A program made the translations under genes and the position numbers. The notes under the pieces were generated by a model. It ran no database searches. It was not told where the DNA came from and worked only from the letters and a program-made list of their open reading frames with translations. Source: Roseovarius sp. ZX-A-9 (lineage in GTDB: Bacteria; Pseudomonadota; Alphaproteobacteria; Rhodobacterales; Rhodobacteraceae). From it: a stretch of DNA of 64,000 bases. Shown one piece after another: positions 57,482 through 64,000 of the stretch (within the stretch, counting starts at the first letter, position 1; each line of letters starts with the position of its first letter). Location: NCBI RefSeq assembly GCF_028369135.1, contig NZ_JAPWHW010000012.1, forward strand, positions 1 through 64,000, read 5' to 3'.

Positions 57482-57652
57482 TCAGGCCTCTGCCGAAAGG
57501 CGAGTGATCTCTTCTTTCAGGCGCAGCTTCTGCTTCTTCAGGTTGGCGATATGCAGATCGTCGACGGCAGGCGCGCGCTGCGCCTCATCGACCTGGATCG
57601 AGAGTGCCTGGTGTTTCTTCTTCAACTCCTCGACATGCGAACTCAAGCTCAT
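57482..57652 (-). CDS. DUF465 (YdcH-like) small coiled-coil protein
   Basis: 56 residues from ATG 57652 with GAGAGGAG 8 bases upstream. MSLSSHVEELKKKHQALSI, a short linker and HIANLKKQKLRLKEEI make two helices of a hairpin coiled coil, the DUF465 pattern. Function unknown. Too short for many gene finders. Confidence 0.9.
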   Translation of the reverse strand: MSLSSHVEELKKKHQALSIQVDEAQRAPAVDDLHIANLKKQKLRLKEEITRLSAEA

Positions 57653-57767
57653 GTGGGTTCTCCTCTCTGGTTGGTTTCAACTAACTAGATGAGTGCACCA
57701 CAAATAAATGGTTCTGTCACGCTGCGTGCGCAATAGTCGGTGGTAAAGTGCCGATAATTTGGTGAAA

Positions 57768-58526
57768 TCACGCCCCGATCGGCAATGCAGCCCCGTGCCG
57801 GAGGATCCGCGCGGTGTGTTCGGTATAGTTTTCGCGATCCCCGTCATGAGAATCTCCGGCGTGCAGAACCCATGGCGCATGCAGGCGAAACGCCCCCCGG
57901 CCACCCTTGCGGCCGCACATCAGTACCCGCGTCGCGGCGCGCCCATTGCGCGGTGTCAGTGGCAGAATCTGGAGACTGCCCAGATGGGCGGCGGCATGGG
58001 TCAGCAGGTCGGGCAGCCGCTCGATTCGGTGGATGATATGCACATAGCCGCCCGGCGCGGTCCGTCGCGACGCGGCTTGCAGCCATGCCGCCAGCGGCGT
58101 GACCTCGCCCAACGCGGTCTCGCGCCCCGGATCATGGGCAGCCTTGCCTGCGCTGCGGTCGAAATAGGGCGGATTGGCGATGACATGATCGAAGCGGCGC
58201 TGCGCGATCTCGGCGGGCATGGCGGCCAGATCGCCGGTCACAACTTCGAGATCAATATCGTTCTCTTCGGCGTTGCGCTGGGCCAGCGCGGCGTATTCGG
58301 CCTGCACCTCCAGCCCGGTCAGGCGCAGTCCTGGCACCCTGGCGCCCAGGCAAAGGATCGCGGCCCCCACGCCACAGCCCAGTTCCAGCACCGTCTGGCC
58401 GGGCCGTGCATCGACCGAGGCGGCCAGCAAAACAGGGTCCACCCCTGCACGATAGCCCGTGCGTGGCTGATAAAGGTGCAGTCGTCCCCCCAGAAACGCA
58501 TCATGGCTCAGGTCACGGGTGGTCAT
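57768..58526 (-). CDS. tRNA1(Val) (adenine-N6)-methyltransferase-like protein
   Basis: 252 residues from ATG 58526. SAM-binding VLELGCGVGAAIL at about 44-56, and the amino-methylating signature IANPPYFDR. Family TrmN6/YfiC, which modifies A37 in tRNA-Val. The gene overlaps the DUF2007 stop by 14 bases. Confidence 0.88.
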   Translation of the reverse strand: MTTRDLSHDAFLGGRLHLYQPRTGYRAGVDPVLLAASVDARPGQTVLELGCGVGAAILCLGARVPGLRLTGLEVQAEYAALAQRNAEENDIDLEVVTGDLAAMPAEIAQRRFDHVIANPPYFDRSAGKAAHDPGRETALGEVTPLAAWLQAASRRTAPGGYVHIIHRIERLPDLLTHAAAHLGSLQILPLTPRNGRAATRVLMCGRKGGRGAFRLHAPWVLHAGDSHDGDRENYTEHTARILRHGAALPIGA

Positions 58527-58734
58527 AAACCTCGATCCCGTTATCTCGCATCGCCCGTGCGGCTGCCGTGTAATCATCGGGGCGTACCATCAGGCGGCGG
58601 GGGAAAATGCCGATGCCGCCTTCGAGAACGCTCATGTTTACGTCCATTTCAAAGCAGTCTATACCCTCGCCCTGAAGCAAGGCCTGCGCGAACGCGATGA
58701 TCGACATGTCGGAGGTACGCAAGAGCTGTTTCAT
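58513..58734 (-). CDS. DUF2007 family protein
   Basis: 73 residues. MKQLLRTSDMSIIAFAQALL, ILPRRLMV-type core as IFPRRLMVRPDD and YTAAARAMRDNGIE match DUF2007, a small ferredoxin-like fold predicted to be a signal-transducing or regulatory unit. Overlaps the methyltransferase start. Confidence 0.88.
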   Translation of the reverse strand: MKQLLRTSDMSIIAFAQALLQGEGIDCFEMDVNMSVLEGGIGIFPRRLMVRPDDYTAAARAMRDNGIEVYDHP

Positions 58735-58788
58735 GAATTTGACTTAAGGATTGCGGCACGCAATGTCGAGCCGTCCGTGGGGAGAGGG

Positions 58789-59790
58789 ATGGGACTGGAT
58801 CACGCTGCCACAAAACCGCACGAGCAACTGGCCGAGCGTTTCGAAGCCAAGCTGGCTGACGTCAATGCCCTGATCGCTCAGCGTATGGCCTCGCGGCACG
58901 CGCCGCGCATCCCCGAAGTGACCGCGCATCTGGTCGAGGCGGGAGGCAAGCGCCTGCGCCCGATGCTGACCCTCGCAGCGGCGGAGCTGAGCGGCTATGT
59001 CGGTGAGCATGACGTCCGCTTGGCGGCGACGGTCGAGTTCATCCATACCGCGACATTGTTGCATGACGACGTGGTGGACGAGAGCGCGCAGCGCCGGGGA
59101 CGTGCCACCGCGAACCTGTTATGGGACAACAAGTCCAGCGTTCTGGTGGGCGATTACCTGTTCTCCCGCGCTTTCCAGCTGATGGTTGAGACCGGATCGC
59201 TGCGTGTGCTCGATATCCTGGCGAATGCTTCGGCGACGATCGCAGAGGGCGAGGTGCTGCAACTGACCGCCGCGCGCGATCTGGCCACCACCGAGGAGAC
59301 CTACCTGCAAGTGGTGCGCGGCAAGACGGCGGCACTGTTCTCTGCCGCAACCGAAGTCGGCGGCGTGATCGCGGGCGCGCCAGATGAATGGACCCGTGCG
59401 TTGTTTGATTATGGTGATGCGCTGGGGATCGGGTTTCAGATCGTCGATGACCTGTTGGATTTCCGAGGTGACGCGGCGGCGACGGGCAAGAATATTGGCG
59501 ACGATTTCCGCGAGCGCAAGCTGACCCTGCCGATCATCAAGGCGGTGGCGGTGGCGGACGCATCCGAACGCGCGTTCTGGCAGCGCACCATCGAAAAGGG
59601 CGATCAGCGCGATGGCGATCTGGAACAGGCGATTGCCCTGATGCACGCCCACGGAACGCTGGAGGCCACGCAGGCCGATGCGCAAGCATGGATCACGCAG
59701 GCCAAAGACGCGCTTGCAACATTGCCCGAACACCCGGTGCGCCGGATGCTGGCGGATCTGGCCGATTACGTCGTCGCGCGGGTCAACTGA
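58789..59790 (+). CDS. ispB: Polyprenyl diphosphate synthase (octa/decaprenyl)
   Basis: 333 residues from ATG 58789 with GGAGAGGG upstream. First Asp-rich motif LLHDDVVDES, second DDLLDF. GGKRLRPML is present. Makes the side chain of ubiquinone by adding IPP units; chain length cannot be read with confidence. Convergent with ispE, which feeds the same pathway. Confidence 0.95.
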   Translation: MGLDHAATKPHEQLAERFEAKLADVNALIAQRMASRHAPRIPEVTAHLVEAGGKRLRPMLTLAAAELSGYVGEHDVRLAATVEFIHTATLLHDDVVDESAQRRGRATANLLWDNKSSVLVGDYLFSRAFQLMVETGSLRVLDILANASATIAEGEVLQLTAARDLATTEETYLQVVRGKTAALFSAATEVGGVIAGAPDEWTRALFDYGDALGIGFQIVDDLLDFRGDAAATGKNIGDDFRERKLTLPIIKAVAVADASERAFWQRTIEKGDQRDGDLEQAIALMHAHGTLEATQADAQAWITQAKDALATLPEHPVRRMLADLADYVVARVN

Positions 59791-59915
59791 CGCAGGCGCT
59801 CAACGCGCCCATGCCTGATTTGCCCGTGCCGGACCTGCGCCGATCAAGGTGTCCGGCACGCCGCGCGCGCCGGAGTATTGCAGAAATTCGTCTATAAGGC
59901 GTTTCGCGAGGCGTT

Positions 59916-60779
59916 CTAGCTGTTCAACTGCGTTGCCGTGACCCACCAGCTGGGGAAGGCTTGGCTCAGGCGGCCAGCGGCGGACGCGGCGGTTTCTTCG
60001 TCGCCGTACAGGCCAAAGCATGTCCCGCCAGAGCCCGACATCCGCGTCAGCAGACAGCCCGGCGTCACTTCGAGCGAAGCAAAGACCTGCCTGATGATCG
60101 GCTCGCATTCGATTGCCGCTTCCTGGAGGTCGTTGCGCATGTCGGCAAGCCAAGAGATCAGGCCCGCAGCATCCACTCCGACCGGCATCGTGTCGGGCAT
60201 CGCCGGATTGTTCCAGTTCTTGATCCGCGAGAACACTTCGTTCGTCAGCACGGGTATCTTGGGGTTCACCAGAACCGCGTGCAGTGTCGGCAGGCCCGGA
60301 ACCGGGGTAATCAGATCGCCGATCCCTGTCATCCGGGCTGCGCCCACCCCTGCTGCACAGACCGGTGCATCGGCACCCAGCGCCAGCACATCGTCCGGAA
60401 TTGGCCGCCCGCTCAGTTCCGAAAGGGCGCGGAAGGTGGCCGCCGCATCAGACGAACCGCCGCCGATGCCCGCAGCCACCGGAAGGTTTTTTTCCAGCGT
60501 CAAGGATGCTGACACGCCCATCATCGCGGCGGCCCTGAGAACGAGGTTATCCTCGCCTTTGGGAACGCTGTGCCCCGTGGGGCCGACCACATGCAGGGTG
60601 GTCTTCGAGGCCGCAGAGGCGCGCACGTGGTCGCCGACATCCGCGAACATCACCAGTGAATCGAGTGTATGATACCCGTCCTCGCGCCGGCCCGTCACGT
60701 GCAGCGTCAGATTGATCTTGGCCGGAGCAAAGGCTTCGACGACCCTGTTCAGCGCGGCGTGGTGCATCGTGTCACCCAT
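59916..60779 (-). CDS. ispE: 4-diphosphocytidyl-2-C-methyl-D-erythritol kinase
   Basis: 287 residues of the GHMP kinase fold. PAKINLTLHVTGRREDGYHT at the start, ATP loop PVAAGIGGGSSDAAA and C-terminal MSGSGGTCFGLY. Phosphorylates CDP-ME in the MEP isoprenoid path. It follows the TPR gene with 5 bases, so they are co-transcribed. Confidence 0.97.
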   Translation of the reverse strand: MGDTMHHAALNRVVEAFAPAKINLTLHVTGRREDGYHTLDSLVMFADVGDHVRASAASKTTLHVVGPTGHSVPKGEDNLVLRAAAMMGVSASLTLEKNLPVAAGIGGGSSDAAATFRALSELSGRPIPDDVLALGADAPVCAAGVGAARMTGIGDLITPVPGLPTLHAVLVNPKIPVLTNEVFSRIKNWNNPAMPDTMPVGVDAAGLISWLADMRNDLQEAAIECEPIIRQVFASLEVTPGCLLTRMSGSGGTCFGLYGDEETAASAAGRLSQAFPSWWVTATQLNS

Positions 60780-60784
60780 ATTTC

Positions 60785-62500
60785 CTATCCTTCGTCATCT
60801 GCGACACGAAGGGGCGGTGCGCCCTCCTCGGCCAATACCTTGTCCAGCCCCACTTCAAGCTTGCGCCGGATGCGGTCCGGTTTCACGTCGGGGGCGGGGT
60901 TTTCCTTGTCCACGAAGGACAGTGCCCGGCGCCATTGGAAACGCGCTTCGGTGAAGCGCCCCACGGCCCAGAGGACATCGCCCAGATGGTCATTTACGAC
61001 CGGATCGACGGGCATCAGCTCTGCCGCGTGTTCCATATGTCCGATCGCTTCATCATAGCGGCCCAGACGGTAAAGAACCCACCCAAGCGAATCCACGATG
61101 AATCCGCTGTCGGGCTGTGCCGCCACCGCACGCTCGATCATGTCCAGCGCCTCATCGAGCTTGGTGTTTTTCTCGACCAGAGAGTAGCCCAGATAATTCA
61201 GGACCTGCGGCTGCTCGGGATTCAGTTCCAGCGAGCGCCGAAAATCTGCTTCTGCCCGGTCCCAAAGGCCCTGACGCTCCAGCGTGATGGCGCGGGCATA
61301 GTGGACGAACCATTGCGGATTTTCCCGCGCATCATAGAGCGCGATGGCCTCATCATAAGCGGCGCTGGCCTTGTCGAACTGCTCCATCTGACGATAGAGG
61401 TCGCCGGCGGCTGCGGCGGCGATCGGCAACTCTGGGTGCGAGCGTCTTAGCTGTTCCAGAACTTCGATCGCGCCATCGGTCTTGCCCGCGCGGCGCAACG
61501 CCTCGGCGCGGCCTAGCTCGGCGGCGTGAAAGGCAGGATGATCGCGCGGCACGCGTTTGTAGGCCTCCGTGGCCAGATCAAACTGTCCCAACTCGTCCAG
61601 CAACTCCGCAGACATGATCCGCGAGTCGATATGGGTTTCGCTGAGGTATTCGGCGAGGCGAGAATAGAATAAAACGTAATCCTCGCTGGTATCGGCCAAC
61701 AGGGCGCGCCCCAGGGAATAGAACACTTCGGCGACGCCTTCGCGGGCGGTGTCGATGCGACTGAAATTCAGCCGTTCGCCAGCTTCCAGCCGCTCGCGCA
61801 GTGACGCAATCTGGGGGTCCTGGTCGCTGCCGAACGCCTCGTCGATCACCTTGATGGCGTCTTCGTTGCGCTCCAGCTGGCTCAGCACTTCGGCCCAGGC
61901 AATGGTACCGCGCCGCGTGGTCTGCATCGGCCCGTCAGCTTCGCCCGAATAGATCGCATCGGCGGCTTCGTAGTCGCCCACGGATGCCAGCGCGAGCGCC
62001 TTGTGGTAAATGGCAAAGCTGCGCAGGCCGCGCTCGTCTGCGACCTCGTCAAAGAGCGCCAGCGCGCTCGCCATGTCGCCCTTTCCCAGCGTTGCCCAGG
62101 CGGCGATCAGCCCATCGGCCAGCGGTCCGACGCCGCGTTCATCCGCGATCCGGGCCAATACCGCGTCATAATCGCCTCGGTTGATCTCGGTGGCGATCAG
62201 CACCATTTGCGCGACCTGGCTGGAGAAGCCCCCCTCTTCCATCCGGCGGGCGACGGGAAGCGCGCGTTCTACTTGCCCCAGCGACAGCTGTGCTGCGACG
62301 GCATGTTCCAGAATGTTCGGGTTTGACGGGTCTCCGGTCAACGCGCGGGTGAAATAAAGCGCGGCGTTCTCGTAGTCATTGAGATAATGCGCTTGTCGGG
62401 CAGCCAGATAAGCCCCGGCTGGTTCGTTCGCATGGACGGGCAGGGGCGGCGTCGCCAGCACGGCGGCCAGGGCGAATAAGGTCAGGGATCTGAAAATCAC
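60785..62500 (-). CDS. Secreted tetratricopeptide-repeat protein
   Basis: About 571 residues from GTG 62500, chosen because a signal peptide (FRSLTLFALAAVLATPPLPVHA) starts there; an earlier in-frame start at 62596 is possible. Ten or more TPR units run to the C terminus (for example DFRRSLELNPEQPQVLNYLG and ALDMIERAVAAQPDSG). Probably a periplasmic scaffold. Upstream of ispE with 5 bases between. Confidence 0.88.
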   Translation of the reverse strand: MIFRSLTLFALAAVLATPPLPVHANEPAGAYLAARQAHYLNDYENAALYFTRALTGDPSNPNILEHAVAAQLSLGQVERALPVARRMEEGGFSSQVAQMVLIATEINRGDYDAVLARIADERGVGPLADGLIAAWATLGKGDMASALALFDEVADERGLRSFAIYHKALALASVGDYEAADAIYSGEADGPMQTTRRGTIAWAEVLSQLERNEDAIKVIDEAFGSDQDPQIASLRERLEAGERLNFSRIDTAREGVAEVFYSLGRALLADTSEDYVLFYSRLAEYLSETHIDSRIMSAELLDELGQFDLATEAYKRVPRDHPAFHAAELGRAEALRRAGKTDGAIEVLEQLRRSHPELPIAAAAAGDLYRQMEQFDKASAAYDEAIALYDARENPQWFVHYARAITLERQGLWDRAEADFRRSLELNPEQPQVLNYLGYSLVEKNTKLDEALDMIERAVAAQPDSGFIVDSLGWVLYRLGRYDEAIGHMEHAAELMPVDPVVNDHLGDVLWAVGRFTEARFQWRRALSFVDKENPAPDVKPDRIRRKLEVGLDKVLAEEGAPPLRVADDEG

Positions 62501-62617
62501 GCTTGGGTTTGCCTGTTCTGGTTGCCTCAGTATCGCATAACCTAAACCGCGCGGCATCCAGAGGCAATGGTCGGCGGCATGGTGCCGCCTGACCAAAGCG
62601 CGAAGTTCACCGAAGTT

Positions 62618-64000
62618 TTACATGTTGGGATAGTTCGGTCCGTCGCCCCCCTGCGGCGTGGTCCAGTTGATATTCTGGGACGGATCCTTGATGTCGCAGG
62701 TCTTGCAATGCACGCAGTTCTGGAAATTGATCTGAAAGCGCGGTTCCTTGCCATCCTCCTGGATGAACTCATAGACGCCCGCCGGACAATAGCGCGCCGA
62801 AGGACCGGCGTATTTCGGCAGGTTCACCGCAACCGGGATGTTCGGATCCTTGAGCTTGAGATGCGCAGGCTGGTTCTCGTCATGGTTGGTCATCGCAAAG
62901 CTGACATTGGTCAACCGGTCAAAGCTGAGTTTACCGTCGGGCTTGGGATAGCTGATTTCCTTGTGCATGTTGGCCGGTTCCGTCGCCTCGGCGTCGGTCT
63001 TGCCGTGCTTGATCGTGCCCAATAGCGAAAAGCCCAGCGTGTTGGTCCACATGTCCATCCCGCCCAGCGTGAGGCTGGCCAGCAGCCCGTATTTCGACCA
63101 CAGCGGTTTGACGTTGCGGACCTTTTTCAGATCCTTGCCGATGGCACCTTTGCGCACTTCCGTCTCGTAATCGTTCAGCTCATCGCTGGCGCGCCCGCCT
63201 TCGATGGCAGCGTGCGCGGCCTCTGCTGCGGCCATGCCGCTGAGCATCGCGTTATGGTTGCCCTTGATGCGCGGCACGTTGACCATGCCCACCGAGCAGC
63301 CCAGCAGCGCCACGCCGGGTGCGATCATCTTGGGCATCGACTGATACCCGCCCTCGGAAATGGCGCGCGCGCCGTAGGCCACGCGTTTGCCACCCTCGAG
63401 CAGTTCGGCCACCATCGGATGATGCTTGAACCGCTGGAACTCCATGTAGGGGTAGAGATGCGGGTTCTTGTAGTTCAGGTGAACCACGAAACCGACATAG
63501 ACCTGATTGTTTTCTAGGTGATAGATGAACGATCCGCCGCCCGCATTCTTGCCCAGCGGCCAACCCATCGTATGGGTGACGCTACCCTCGCGGTGCTTTG
63601 CCGGGTCGATTTCCCAGATTTCCTTCATCCCGAGGCCGAATTTCTGCGGCTCCTTGCCTTGGCTGAGGTCATATTTCGCGATCACTTCTTTCGACAGCGA
63701 ACCGCGCACCCCTTCGGAGAGGAAGACATATTTGCCATGCAGCTCCATGCCGGGCTCGTAGTTCGGACCCTTTGAGCCGTCCGGTGCGATTCCGAATTCA
63801 CCGGCGACCACGCCTTTGACTTCGCCATTGTCACCGTAGACCAGCTCCGAGCAAGCCATGCCGGGAAAGATCTCGACGCCCAGTTCCTCGGCCTGTTCGG
63901 CCATCCAGCGGCAGACATTGCCCATGGAGACGATGTAATTGCCGTGATTGTTCATCAGCGGTGGCATGGGGAAGTTGGGGACGCGAACACCACCCGCTTC
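62618..64000 (-). CDS. Electron transfer flavoprotein-ubiquinone oxidoreductase, 3' part
   Basis: The reading frame is open to the window edge, so the N terminus with its FAD-binding site is missing. About 460 residues are seen. VGMVNVPRIKGNHNAMLSGM and EPRFQINFQNCVHCKTCDIK with four cysteines for the 4Fe-4S cluster are diagnostic. It passes electrons from ETF to ubiquinone in fatty-acid and amino-acid oxidation. Confidence 0.96.
   Translation of the reverse strand, partial: EAGGVRVPNFPMPPLMNNHGNYIVSMGNVCRWMAEQAEELGVEIFPGMACSELVYGDNGEVKGVVAGEFGIAPDGSKGPNYEPGMELHGKYVFLSEGVRGSLSKEVIAKYDLSQGKEPQKFGLGMKEIWEIDPAKHREGSVTHTMGWPLGKNAGGGSFIYHLENNQVYVGFVVHLNYKNPHLYPYMEFQRFKHHPMVAELLEGGKRVAYGARAISEGGYQSMPKMIAPGVALLGCSVGMVNVPRIKGNHNAMLSGMAAAEAAHAAIEGGRASDELNDYETEVRKGAIGKDLKKVRNVKPLWSKYGLLASLTLGGMDMWTNTLGFSLLGTIKHGKTDAEATEPANMHKEISYPKPDGKLSFDRLTNVSFAMTNHDENQPAHLKLKDPNIPVAVNLPKYAGPSARYCPAGVYEFIQEDGKEPRFQINFQNCVHCKTCDIKDPSQNINWTTPQGGDGPNYPNM

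Overview
The window reads as a chromosomal segment of a high-GC alphaproteobacterium, most likely a Rhodobacteraceae (Roseobacter-group) species. The support is gene content: an FnrL regulator beside hemN, a universal stress protein and a cbb3 oxidase cluster (ccoNOQP, ccoGHIS); a TrcR/DUF1013 cell-cycle regulator; COQ9; an HWE-type LOV histidine kinase; PHB genes phaA-phaB; and an ETF-ubiquinone oxidoreductase. Species cannot be fixed from sequence alone.

Layout. 1-3.7 kb looks like the edge of a genomic island ending at tRNA-Thr(CGU). It holds, all on the minus strand, an EVE-HNH fusion (probable modification-dependent type IV restriction enzyme), an unrecognised 189-aa protein with its own promoter and paired direct repeats, and a 41-aa zinc-ribbon-like protein. 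Beside the tRNA lies a second, truncated copy of its 5' half. 4-13.7 kb: an AstE/aspartoacylase-like protein, a membrane protein, rpsU, COQ9-quinone oxidoreductase-sialidase-like protein-membrane protein, RNase T2, trcR, a LOV kinase, a small lipoprotein and an L,D-transpeptidase. 14-23.5 kb: ornithine decarboxylase with a long leader and a small upstream ORF, recR-ybaB-dnaX, a SulP transporter without STAS domain, a zinc metallopeptidase, a tyrosine phosphatase, a STAS-like protein and the SRP RNA. 23.5-29.4 kb: a CpdB/5'-nucleotidase broken by a one-base frameshift, nudC, an SRPBCC protein, a small secreted repeat protein, pheA and a membrane-anchored cytochrome c. 29.5-35.7 kb: a complete yejABEF-type peptide transporter whose ATPase carries an in-frame insert with two predicted membrane helices.

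35.8-49.5 kb is the microaerobic respiration region: hemN and fnrL diverge around one FNR box, usp and ccoNOQP diverge around a second, and ccoGHIS has a third. Together they make, regulate and mature cbb3 oxidase and its heme supply. A flavodoxin-fold quinone reductase, a LysR regulator and a small frameshifted ORF lie between ccoP and ccoG. 49.5-64 kb: a Hint-domain protein, a D-Ala-D-Ala carboxypeptidase with SPOR domain, tag, an EAL protein, phaA-phaB, a DMT exporter, a DUF465 protein, a methyltransferase, DUF2007, a polyprenyl diphosphate synthase, ispE, a TPR protein and the 3' part of ETF-QO.

The most unusual signals are the EVE-HNH island with its linked unknown gene, the membrane-helix insert in the YejF-like ATPase, the single-base frameshift in the nucleotidase, and the uORF-containing leader of ornithine decarboxylase. 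No CRISPR array, intact transposase or integrase was seen.
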